Source of the DNA: Microbispora sp. ZYX-F-249
GTDB taxonomy: Bacteria; Actinomycetota; Actinomycetes; Streptosporangiales; Streptosporangiaceae
Assembly (NCBI RefSeq): GCF_039649665.1
Contig: NZ_JBDJAW010000010.1
Span: 1 to 64,000, forward strand
Length of the DNA stretch: 64,000 bases
Reading direction: 5' to 3'
Shown: piece after piece, positions 15,155-23,186 of the stretch
Position numbering within the stretch: the stretch's first letter is position 1
Layout: each line of letters begins with the position of its first letter
Program-made: the position numbers and the translations under genes
The notes under the pieces: model-generated
What the model saw: only the letters and a program-made list of their open reading frames with translations
Told to the model about the DNA's origin: nothing
The model's database searches: none

Positions 15155-18121
15155 TTGAAGCTGCATTTCGAGGCCGATCTCGACTACCAGCGCGCGGCAA
15201 TCGACGCTATTTGCGGACTCTTCCAGGGGCAGGAGATCTGCCGGAGCGAGTTCACGGTTGTCCGTGAGAGCGGAGGCTCGGCGCTTTTCGGCGTCTCCGA
15301 TCTGGGCATCGGCAACAGGCTGACCCTGCTCGATGACGAGATCCTGAGCAATCTGCGGGAGATCCAGAAGCAGAACGGGCTGGTCACCTCCGCAGAGCTG
15401 ACCTCGGGTGACTTCACCGTAGAGATGGAGACGGGTACCGGGAAAACCTACGTCTACCTGCGCACGATCTTTGAGTTAAACCAGAAGTATGGGTTTACTA
15501 AATTCGTCATAGTCGTGCCGTCGGTTGCGATCAAGGAAGGTGTCTACAAGTCCCTCCAGATCATGGGGGAGCACTTCAAGACCCTCTACAACGGTGTCCC
15601 GTTCGAGTACTTCCTCTACGACTCTGCCAAGCTCGGCCTGGTTCGCAACTTCGCGACCAGCCCGCAGGTTCAAATCATGGTCACCACGGTTGGCGCGATC
15701 AATAAAAAGGACGTCAATAACCTCTACAAGGACACCGAGAAGCTCGGTGGTGAGCGCCCGATCGAGCTGATCAAGGCAACCCGACCGATCGTGATCGTGG
15801 ATGAGCCGCAGAGCGTCGACGGCGGGCTCAAGGGCGCAGGCAAGACCGCGCTCGGTGAGATGAACCCCCTTTGCACACTCCGCTACTCCGCCACCCACGT
15901 GGACAAACACCACATGGTTTACCGGCTCGACGCCGTCGACGCCTACCAGCAGAAGCTGGTCAAGCAGATCGAGGTGGCCGCCGCCACCGTGCAGGACGGA
16001 CACAATCGGCCCTACGTCCGACTCTTGTCAACCAATAACAAGAATGGCGTCATCACTGCCAAGGTCGAGCTGGACGTCGAGATCGCCGGTCACGTTCAGC
16101 GGCGCGAGGTGAGCGTCCAGGACGGCGACGACCTTAGGCAGACCACCAACCGCGGTGTCTACGCGGACTGCGCCATCGGTGAGATCCGCGCCGCGAAGGG
16201 CGACGAATACGTCGAGCTCAGGGTGCCCGGCGGTGAACAGTTCCTGCGGCCTGGACAAGCCTGGGGGGATGTGGATCCGCTTGCGGTACAGACTGAGCTA
16301 ATCCGTCGCACGATCCTGGAGCACCTCAGGAAGGAGCAGCGGCTGCGCTCGCATGGCATCAAGGTGCTGAGCCTGTTCTTCATCGACTCGGTCGAGCGAT
16401 ACCGCGCCTACGACGCCGGCGGGAACGAGATCAAGGGCGCCTACGCGGAGATCTTCGAGCGAGAGTACCGGCGAGCCGCGCGTCGGCCCGAATTCCAGAC
16501 TCTGTTCGACAAGGTTGACCTCGACGCCGCAGCGGAAGAGGTACATGACGGCTACTTCTCCATCGACAAGAAGTCCAAGCGGGCGATCGACACGAGCGAG
16601 AGCAACGCGAGCGGCCGTGAGAGCGCGGAGGACGCCTACAACCTCATCATGAGGGACAAGGAGCGTCTTCTCAGCTTCGATACACCGCTCAAGTTCATCT
16701 TCTCCCACTCGGCGCTCCGCGAGGGTTGGGACAACCCGAACGTGTTCCAGATCTGCACCCTCCGTGAGATGGGATCGGAGCGGGAACGCCGTCAGACCAT
16801 CGGCCGCGGTCTCCGTCTCTGCGTGAATCAGCAGGGTGAGCGGGTCCGCGGGTTCGAATACAACACGCTGACGGTTATCGCTACAGAGAGTTACGAGGAG
16901 TTCGCCGAGAACCTGCAGAAGGAGATCGAAGCGGACACGGGGATCCGATTCGGTGTCATCCGGCCGGACGAGTTCGCCGCGATCGTCATCGTTGGCGATG
17001 ACGGACAGGCCGAGCAACTAGGCGCGGAAAAGTCGCGTCTCCTCGTCAACTACCTAAAGGCCGAGGGCTATGTCGACGGCAAGGGCCGGGTTCAGGATTC
17101 ATTGCGGCAGGTCATCAAGGACGGCACCCTCTCAGTGCCGGAGCCGCTGAAGGCACACCTGCCGCAGATCACGGAAGTCATCAAGAAGCTGGCAGGTCGC
17201 CTGGAGATCAAGAACGCGGACGAGAGACGTTCCATCAGGGCCCGCAAGGAGGTCCTCTACAGCGAGGAGTTCAAGGCACTCTGGGACCGGATCAAGTACA
17301 GGACCACCTATCGGGTCCAGTTCGACAACGAGAAGCTCATAAAGGACTGCACGGACGCGCTCCGAGGGGCTCCGCCGATTCCAAAGACGCGGCTCCAGTG
17401 GCGCAAAGCGGATCTCTCCATCGGTCAGGCCGGGGTGCTGGCCAAAGCGCAGACCCATAGTGCCGACACTGTCACGCTGAACGAGTCGGATATTGAACTG
17501 CCTGACCTCCTCACCGATCTGCAGAATCGCACGCACCTCACCCGACGTAGCATCCATAGGATCGTCGTCGCGAGCGGCAGACTTAACGACTTTCGCCGCA
17601 ATCCACAGCAGTTCATCGAACAGGCCGCGGAGGCCATCAACCGCTGCAAGCAGCTTGCACTGGTTCAAGGCATCAAGTACGAGCGCATTGGCGACAGCGA
17701 GTACAGCGTCCAGGAGCTATTCGAAGCCGAGGAACTCACCGGATACCTCAAGAGCATGCTGTCCGACGTCCAGAAGTCGGTGATGGAGAGCGTCCTCTAC
17801 GACTCCCTGGTCGAGAAGGGCTTCGCCGAGGACCTCGAAGCGAATGACCGAGTCAAGGTGTACACCAAGCTTCCCCGAGACTTCAAAGTCCCGACTCCGC
17901 TGGGCTTCTACAACCCTGACTGGGCCATCCTGATCGACACAGAGGACGGTGAGAAGCTGTATCTGGTCGTGGAGACCAAGGGCGGCCTACAGCTCGGCGA
18001 CCTCCGCGACAAGGAGAGTGCGAAGATCGAGTGCGGCAAGGCCCACTTCAAGGCCATCGCCATCGGCGACAATCCGGCTCAGTTCCGAACCGCGACCAGC
18101 GTCGAAGACATCCTTACATGA
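15155..18121 (+). CDS. res: Type III-like restriction subunit (Res), helicase-nuclease
   Basis: A 988-residue DEAD/DEAH helicase fused to a nuclease. Walker A METGTGKT is at 91-98, the box DEPQ at 216-219 is typical of type III Res, and the C-terminal motif is QTIGRGLRLCVN. Near the C-terminus a PD-(D/E)xK site is present: P921-D922 and E940-T-K942 (VVETKGG). The start is TTG at 15155 with GGGAAGG 8-14 bases upstream, 13 bases after the Mod stop. It probably works with Mod as an ATP-driven endonuclease. All key residues are intact. Confidence 0.9.
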   Translation: MKLHFEADLDYQRAAIDAICGLFQGQEICRSEFTVVRESGGSALFGVSDLGIGNRLTLLDDEILSNLREIQKQNGLVTSAELTSGDFTVEMETGTGKTYVYLRTIFELNQKYGFTKFVIVVPSVAIKEGVYKSLQIMGEHFKTLYNGVPFEYFLYDSAKLGLVRNFATSPQVQIMVTTVGAINKKDVNNLYKDTEKLGGERPIELIKATRPIVIVDEPQSVDGGLKGAGKTALGEMNPLCTLRYSATHVDKHHMVYRLDAVDAYQQKLVKQIEVAAATVQDGHNRPYVRLLSTNNKNGVITAKVELDVEIAGHVQRREVSVQDGDDLRQTTNRGVYADCAIGEIRAAKGDEYVELRVPGGEQFLRPGQAWGDVDPLAVQTELIRRTILEHLRKEQRLRSHGIKVLSLFFIDSVERYRAYDAGGNEIKGAYAEIFEREYRRAARRPEFQTLFDKVDLDAAAEEVHDGYFSIDKKSKRAIDTSESNASGRESAEDAYNLIMRDKERLLSFDTPLKFIFSHSALREGWDNPNVFQICTLREMGSERERRQTIGRGLRLCVNQQGERVRGFEYNTLTVIATESYEEFAENLQKEIEADTGIRFGVIRPDEFAAIVIVGDDGQAEQLGAEKSRLLVNYLKAEGYVDGKGRVQDSLRQVIKDGTLSVPEPLKAHLPQITEVIKKLAGRLEIKNADERRSIRARKEVLYSEEFKALWDRIKYRTTYRVQFDNEKLIKDCTDALRGAPPIPKTRLQWRKADLSIGQAGVLAKAQTHSADTVTLNESDIELPDLLTDLQNRTHLTRRSIHRIVVASGRLNDFRRNPQQFIEQAAEAINRCKQLALVQGIKYERIGDSEYSVQELFEAEELTGYLKSMLSDVQKSVMESVLYDSLVEKGFAEDLEANDRVKVYTKLPRDFKVPTPLGFYNPDWAILIDTEDGEKLYLVVETKGGLQLGDLRDKESAKIECGKAHFKAIAIGDNPAQFRTATSVEDILT

Positions 18122-18185
18122 TCCTCATATGAGGAAGGCGACCCGCCGTTCCCGCGATCGGCCGCGGCCGCCTCCGTAGTGACCT

Positions 18186-18230
18186 GCGATCCCCGCGTTC
18201 TTCACGGAGCAGCCCCAACGCGGGGATCGC
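18186..18230. terminator. Perfect 14-bp hairpin after the res gene
   Basis: GCGATCCCCGCGTT (18186-18199) pairs perfectly with 18217-18230 across a 17-base loop, with no T-tract. It lies 65 bases after the res stop and could end the defence transcript. It could instead be the inner end of the transposase remnant that follows. Confidence 0.5.
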
Positions 18231-18239
18231 TGAAAGGCC

Positions 18240-18605
18240 TGTGCGGTCGTAATGCCGCTGGGCATCTCTCCGCACTGCGCAATTTGCCTGCGCCGACAGC
18301 GCCTGGTAGACGCCTTCTGGGCGGCAGATCGGGGTGATCTGGAGGATCATGCCAGCCTCGCCGGCCAGGGTGACCTGCTTGAGACGGCTGGTTTCACAGC
18401 TGATCTGCCGCCGACTTTGCCCCGCCAAGGTTTGACGACGCGGGTCAGCAGCAGCCGACAGATCAACGCATGCGCGCGGATGCGGTGTTCGAGCCCGATG
18501 GAAGACCGGTCGCAGGAGGATGTCGCGGAACCCGCCTCTCTGCCTCCAGCGGTGTGGGACATACACGGGATGATCTTTGCGACGGCGTTGGACGCGCAAG
18601 GCAAA
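18240..18605 (-). pseudogene. Degenerate DDE transposase remnant (IS1634/IS4-like)
   Basis: On the minus strand, pieces in two frames resemble the C-terminus of IS1634/IS4-type transposases: GGFRDILLRPVFHR, then after a frameshift LEHRIRAHALICRLLLTRVV. The family pattern is a conserved RIRAH-ICFLAL block. No start, no upstream catalytic part and no intact frame remain. The scar sits between the defence cassette and the tRNA fragment at the element's edge. Confidence 0.45.
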
Positions 18606-18642
18606 GATGCAGCTCACACTATGTAAGCCGGGTGCAAGGCCG

Positions 18643-18690
18643 CCGCTCTCCTAAAGCGGGTGCCGCAGGTTCGAATCCTGCCGGGGGCAC
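18643..18690 (+). other. 3' half of tRNA-Arg(CCT); putative attR
   Basis: The sequence folds as the 3' half of a tRNA. Anticodon stem CCGCT/AGCGG (18643-18647, 18655-18659) encloses the loop CTCCTAA with anticodon CCT. A T-arm follows, with GCAGG/CCTGC stem strands and TTCGAAT loop (18665-18681), then the 3' acceptor strand CGGGGGC and discriminator A (18682-18689). The matching 5' acceptor GCCCCCG and a D-arm are absent upstream. This is what integration into a tRNA 3' end leaves at the far side of an element. By polarity the element lies to the left, and the intact tRNA should be beyond the left edge. Confidence 0.7.
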
Positions 18691-18818
18691 TTTTCCGCAC
18701 AAAGGTGGACATGCCGCCTTTCCTCGCTCTGCGATGCATCGATCACGCTCGATCTTGGCCCGTCTACCTCTGGTCTTCCAGTCGATCTCCAGTAGCTGCA
18801 TCCTCTATAGCAACTCGG

Positions 18819-18858
18819 CATGCTAACGAGCATGCTTGTTGGCATGCTCGTTAGCATG
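18819..18858. promoter_or_regulatory. Nested palindromic operator before the AlbA_2 gene
   Basis: A perfect 17-bp inverted repeat (18819-18835 and 18842-18858) with spacer TTGTTG. Each arm is itself a palindrome, CATGCT-AACG-AGCATG, so the block holds four CATGCT half-sites. It ends 29 bases before the GTG of the next gene, overlapping where a promoter should be. It suits a cooperative repressor, perhaps the downstream protein itself. Confidence 0.65.
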
Positions 18859-18887
18859 TTCCGTCTGTACTGGCTGGCGGGGAGAGA

Positions 18888-20651
18888 GTGGTGCAGGACG
18901 AGGAGCTAGCCGAGATCATCAGGAACCTGCGAACGCTGGGCGGAGACATCTCCGATGTGGAGGTGAAGAAGTCCCAGCGCGAGTTGCCGAAGACAGTCCG
19001 GGAGACCCTCTCGGCCTTCGCCAACACCGGTGGTGGGGTGGTTATCCTCGGTCTGGACGAGACCAGGGGGTTCGCGGCGACCGGCGTGCACGATGCCCTG
19101 AAGCTCTCCAACGATCTGGCCTCGCTCTGCTCCACCGACATGGAGCCCGCCTTGCGACCGCTGATCCATGTCCATGATTTCGAAGGCGTGAAGCTCGTCG
19201 TCGCGGAGATTCCGGAACTGGATCCGGCCCAGCGGCCGTGCTTTTACCGAGGCGCCGGGATGACCAAGGGCAGTTTCGTCCGCGTCGGTGACGGTGACCG
19301 ACGTCTGTCGAGTTACGAGGTCCAGATCATGCTGTCCTCACGAGGTCAGCCTCGCGAGGACGAGCAGAGCGTTGCGGGGACCGGCCTTGATCTTCTCGAT
19401 CCGGTCATGCTGGAGACATTCATCGCGCGGGTACGCACCAGTAGGCCGTACGCCTTCAAAGATCTGGACCGCGATGCGCTGCTCAGACGGGCCCGAATAC
19501 TGGTGACCGGGCCTGACGGCGCGGATAGTCTTTCCCTTGCGGCACTGATCGCGCTCGGTTCCTATCCTCAGGAGCACTTCCCACAGCTGATGATCAGCTT
19601 CGTCCACTACCCGCCGCCCACCAGCGACGCATCGGCGGTGGGGACTCGGTTTCTTGACAATGTCACCATCGAGGGCCCCATCCCTGTCATGGTCCGCGAC
19701 GCGCTGGCGGCGGTCCGGCGGAACATGTCCAGAAGGGCCGTCATCGGAGGAGCCGGCCGACAGGACGTGTGGGAATACCCCGAAACCGCTCTCCGAGAGG
19801 CTGTAGTCAACGCGCTAGTACACAGAGACCTCTCCAGCGCTGCCCGTGGCACGCAAATCCAGATCGAGATGTACCCCGACAAGCTGACCGTCCGGAACCC
19901 CGGCGGCCTGTTCGGCCCGGTCACCATCGACAACCTCACCGACGAGGGAATCTCTTCCACACGCAACGCGACCCTAATGAGGATCCTCGAAGACGTTCCC
20001 ATCCCAGGTGAGACACGAACGGTCTGCGAGAACCGGGGTTCCGGAATCCGCGCCATGGTCGCCGCGCTCCGCGCAGCCGGAATGAGCCCACCGCAGTTCG
20101 ATGACCGGATCTCCTCTTTCACCGTCACCATCCCCAACCACGCGTTGCTGAGTGAGAAGACCGTGAGATGGATCGAAAGCCTCGGAGAGAGAGGACTCAC
20201 CGACAGCCAGTGCATCGCACTGGCGATGCTCCAGGACGGGGAAATCTTGGACAACCGCTCCTACCGGAGTACAGCCGGTGTGGACTCGCGGGTCGCCACG
20301 GCCGAGTTGCAGGATCTCGTGGCACGCGAGCTCGTGTTTCAAACAGGGACCCGGCGGTGGGCCCGTTACGAACTGTCCCAACGGCTGCGCGGCCGTACCT
20401 CTGCTGGGACCTCGGCATCCACGCGGGCCGACCGGCGTCCGCAGTTGCTGGACGCGCTCGGCGACGAAACTCTCTCAAGAGCCGAGTTGGCCCGGCGCAC
20501 CGGGCTCACGGATCAGACGGTACGGCGCTGGCTCTCGATCATGCGAGAGGAGGGCACGGTGGAACTGGTCGGTAGTTCTCCCCGCAGCTCAACCGCCCGG
20601 TACCGCAAGACGCGTCAGGGCTCTCTTTTCCCGCCGGCCGGTCCTCAGTAG
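18888..20651 (+). CDS. AlbA_2 (Schlafen-type) and HATPase_c_4 regulator
   Basis: A 587-residue protein. The N-terminal AlbA_2 DNA-binding domain (about 10-150) shows EVKKSQRELPKTVRETLSAF and ANTGGGVVILGLDE. The central HATPase_c_4 part (about 230-420) shows EYPETALREAVVNALVHRDL and NRGSGIRAM. The C-terminus has winged-helix segments (LSRAELARRTGLTDQTVRRW). Proteins of this build act as ATP-dependent transcription factors or nucleic-acid-binding stress proteins. GTG at 18888 follows GGGGAGAG; a second GTG is the next codon. It stands alone behind the nested palindrome, so autoregulation is likely. It is the first gene right of the tRNA fragment. Confidence 0.85.
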   Translation: MVQDEELAEIIRNLRTLGGDISDVEVKKSQRELPKTVRETLSAFANTGGGVVILGLDETRGFAATGVHDALKLSNDLASLCSTDMEPALRPLIHVHDFEGVKLVVAEIPELDPAQRPCFYRGAGMTKGSFVRVGDGDRRLSSYEVQIMLSSRGQPREDEQSVAGTGLDLLDPVMLETFIARVRTSRPYAFKDLDRDALLRRARILVTGPDGADSLSLAALIALGSYPQEHFPQLMISFVHYPPPTSDASAVGTRFLDNVTIEGPIPVMVRDALAAVRRNMSRRAVIGGAGRQDVWEYPETALREAVVNALVHRDLSSAARGTQIQIEMYPDKLTVRNPGGLFGPVTIDNLTDEGISSTRNATLMRILEDVPIPGETRTVCENRGSGIRAMVAALRAAGMSPPQFDDRISSFTVTIPNHALLSEKTVRWIESLGERGLTDSQCIALAMLQDGEILDNRSYRSTAGVDSRVATAELQDLVARELVFQTGTRRWARYELSQRLRGRTSAGTSASTRADRRPQLLDALGDETLSRAELARRTGLTDQTVRRWLSIMREEGTVELVGSSPRSSTARYRKTRQGSLFPPAGPQ

Positions 20652-21161
20652 TGAGAGATCGGCACCCGGTCCATGGCGTGATTATGCGGTTGATCAGTGT
20701 CCGAATCGTCCCCTGGCTACCGCAATCCACGCCTTCACGACAAGGCGACCGCGGGAAGCCGCAGATGGTAGCGCTGTAGATTTGCGTGTGCCTGGCCGGG
20801 GCACTCTTTGATCAGCTCAAATAGCCCCTCACCTGGGATTTCTCCTCAATCACTTGATGCTCTGATCCGGTCGCGCGCCGCTGTAGGCAGGCGCAGGTCA
20901 GCGACCCCGGACTATTCGCGGGATGATTCCGGGGCGTGGCGCTACTGCTCGCACACTGGTACGCACCGCTGGCACGCCGACCAGGCAATCCGCGGATGTA
21001 GCAACGGCACAGGTAGACACTGCACATGCAGCCACACACAGCCTGCCGGCCGGCGTGCAAGGCAGGTTGCTCCCAGGTAGCGTCTCGGTCTCGCCCGGCC
21101 GTACCCACAGTCCTCTGCCGGGCCGTTCAGAGGCGGCCGTGAGCGATCGACTGTTCGCTTG
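20652..21161. other. Intergenic stretch without a recognisable gene
   Basis: No frame here has both a start with a ribosome site and protein-like content, and I see no tRNA, repeat or terminator of note. It separates the rightward AlbA_2 gene from the leftward AAA operon. Confidence 0.4.
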
Positions 21162-22220
21162 TCAGGTCGTCGGCGAAAGAGAAGGCGGGCCGTCGGCCGC
21201 TATTTCGTGGCCCGGGACTTCGGACAACGGCACGGTCTCCTCGCTCACAAGCCTGATGTCCGGATGGCTCTTGCCCACCTCGACCCGGGCGCGGCGGGCC
21301 GCGGCGATGTGCGTGCGAAAGTCCGCCATCTGTACGTGCTGCCCGTCCAAGGACCGGGTGGCGGCGTTCGCGGCGGCTAAAATGATCACGTTGACCAGGT
21401 CGCCGCCCGCGAGCCCGAGGGACTCCTGTGCCAGCGACTCCACGTCGAGGTCCGTACCCCTCGGCAGTTCCTCCGGCAGCATGTGCGACCACAGCCGCCG
21501 GAGCGTGTCGAGGTCGGGTAGTTCGAACCTGATGTGATCGAGGATGCGCCGAACGAACGCGGCATCGTAGTTCTTGGGGAAGTTGCTGGTGAAGACGACG
21601 AGACCGTCGAATCGATCGAGCTGGCGCAGCATGACGGCCCGTGAGACGTTGACACCATGGTCGGCACTCTGCCGGACCTCACTGAGCCGACTACCGAGAA
21701 TGGAGTCGGCCTCGTTGAACACGAGGACGGCGTTCGCTTTCCTGGCTGCGGCGAAGCAGCGGATGATATTTTTCGGCGTCTGACCGACATAGCGCGACTC
21801 CATCGCCGCGTAGTCGACATCGATGATCGGGCGCTTGAGGCGATGCGCAAGGGCCTCGGCACACAGGGATTTACCGGTCCCCGAAGGGCCGTAAATGTTG
21901 ATCGCGGTGCCGCGCCGGTAGGGGTCGAGTTTCTTCAGACCCCATTTGTTGTAGATCAAATCATGGTGGTCGAGTTTGCCCAGCGTAACTTCGATGCGCT
22001 TCTTCACCTCGTCCGGGATGATGAGGTCGTCAAGAGAGCGAAGCGGATCCTCCGCCACGAACCGGATGTCCCGCTCCGACTCGTCCATCGCCGCGCGGAG
22101 TTCGTCCGCCGCCTTCGCATCGGGAGACCGGTCCGTGTAGCTCCCGGCGGACCGGGGCGCCCGCCCCTCCGGACCTTGGCCGCCGTGTTCGTCGTGTATG
22201 GGGTGCCAGTTTTTGGGCAT
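21162..22220 (-). CDS. AAA+ ATPase, last gene of a four-gene operon
   Basis: A 352-residue AAA+ ATPase of the FtsH/spastin-like classic type. Walker A is GPSGTGKS at 111-118. The pore-loop region reads YAAMESRYVGQTPKN and sensor-1 FTSNFP. Arginines follow in FVRRILDHI. The Walker B equivalent reads VLVFNEADS, with Asn169 where Asp is usual and the catalytic Glu170 kept. The first 90 residues are charged and probably adaptor-binding. No protease domain is present, so it is more likely an unfoldase or remodelling factor. It follows two membrane-protein genes by 30 bases, suggesting action on membrane-anchored partners (inference). Confidence 0.85.
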   Translation of the reverse strand: MPKNWHPIHDEHGGQGPEGRAPRSAGSYTDRSPDAKAADELRAAMDESERDIRFVAEDPLRSLDDLIIPDEVKKRIEVTLGKLDHHDLIYNKWGLKKLDPYRRGTAINIYGPSGTGKSLCAEALAHRLKRPIIDVDYAAMESRYVGQTPKNIIRCFAAARKANAVLVFNEADSILGSRLSEVRQSADHGVNVSRAVMLRQLDRFDGLVVFTSNFPKNYDAAFVRRILDHIRFELPDLDTLRRLWSHMLPEELPRGTDLDVESLAQESLGLAGGDLVNVIILAAANAATRSLDGQHVQMADFRTHIAAARRARVEVGKSHPDIRLVSEETVPLSEVPGHEIAADGPPSLSPTT

Positions 22221-22250
22221 GCGGTCTTCTTCTTCCTCCGCCGGGGACCG

Positions 22251-22703
22251 TCAGAGCGGCCAGTTCCGGATGACCTCGGTGCCACCGGTGTTCCAGAAAT
22301 CAGCTCGGATCTCGGGTGGCAGGTAGTCCCGGTGCAGCCTGAGCTCGGCCTTGACCGTGGATCCGTCTCGGTACTGGCACTGCAGCACGGCGTCGATGTT
22401 CGTATCGCCCCTATGGGCTCGGTGGAAAGTGCAGGTGATCTCAGAGATCAGGCCACGAAGGCGACTGTCGGTCGCGGCCGGCCCCCGGGAGAGTGCCGCG
22501 TGCACCTGTCCGGCGTCAATGCCAGTTTCCTCTGCCACCTTGGCGCTGAGGGTGTCCGCGACGAGCATCCCGAGTCGGGAGACCGCTGGGCGCGGGCGCT
22601 TCCGGCGGATAACGAGGACAGCCACCCCGGCAGCGACGCATGCCAGCACAATCAGGGAGGTAGGAACCATGGCCCGCGACCATTCCCTTCTATCTTTTCT
22701 CAT
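22251..22703 (-). CDS. Single-pass membrane protein of unknown function
   Basis: About 150 residues: one N-terminal transmembrane helix (about 12-32, MVPTSLIVLACVAAGVAVLV), a basic stop-transfer RRKRPRP, then a soluble domain of about 110 residues ending TEVIRNWPL. I recognise no family. The ATG at 22703 lies 9 bases after the previous stop without a strong ribosome site. An ATG 11 codons later has AAGGGA upstream and would put the helix at the very start. It is third in the leftward operon. Confidence 0.6.
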   Translation of the reverse strand: MRKDRREWSRAMVPTSLIVLACVAAGVAVLVIRRKRPRPAVSRLGMLVADTLSAKVAEETGIDAGQVHAALSRGPAATDSRLRGLISEITCTFHRAHRGDTNIDAVLQCQYRDGSTVKAELRLHRDYLPPEIRADFWNTGGTEVIRNWPL

Positions 22704-22712
22704 CTCAGGCGC

Positions 22713-23186
22713 CTAATGCGTCATCGAAAGTTCTTCGTCGCGAAGCTCCGTTAAATTTACTTTTACGGTCGACTGCTTGCGATTCAGCCATGCATCCTTG
22801 ACCTCTTGTGGGATCTCGTCACGGGAGACCTTCTGTGTGGTCGTGATCTGCTGCACTTCACGTGCGCCGATTTTCTCGATGACCCACGTGGTCACTGTCA
22901 CGATCCAATCTCCGGACAGTTCGCGCCTGAATTCCATGAGCTGCCCGATGAGCCGTTCCCGTACCTTCTCCCAGGCGGTCTTGATCTTTCTTCGGATCTC
23001 GGATACAGCATTGTCCACGGACCTGAACGCCGCTTTCGCGGTCTCGTACAAGTATGGAAGGTGGATCTCCACCCAGGGCAGGAAGCTGTTCTCGGCCCAC
23101 TTGCAGATGCGATCCCAGAACGTGATGGCCACCGCGCCACCCACGAGCAGTGCAGTTGCGAGCAAGGCGATGAACACCGCCATCAC
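22713..23186 (-). CDS. Membrane-anchored helical protein of unknown function
   Basis: A 157-residue protein with an N-terminal transmembrane helix (about 3-25, FIALLATALLVGGAVAITFW). A long basic amphipathic helical part follows (IRRKIKTAWEKVRERLIGQL), then a short C-terminal tail. There is no known domain. It overlaps the preceding gene by 4 bases (ATGA) and precedes the next by 9. With its neighbour it gives the operon two different one-helix membrane proteins. Confidence 0.6.
   Translation of the reverse strand: MMAVFIALLATALLVGGAVAITFWDRICKWAENSFLPWVEIHLPYLYETAKAAFRSVDNAVSEIRRKIKTAWEKVRERLIGQLMEFRRELSGDWIVTVTTWVIEKIGAREVQQITTTQKVSRDEIPQEVKDAWLNRKQSTVKVNLTELRDEELSMTH

Noticed and set aside
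9243..18121. DISARM or BREX system
   Set aside because: The SNF2 helicase and methylase recall DISARM class 1, but drmA, drmB and drmC are missing. No pglZ, brxC or Lon-like gene supports BREX. The Res subunit defines a type III-like system.
18605..18690. A complete functional tRNA-Arg gene
   Set aside because: The 5' acceptor strand GCCCCCG and a pairing D-arm cannot be found upstream; AGCTCA at 18611 is not in a workable position.
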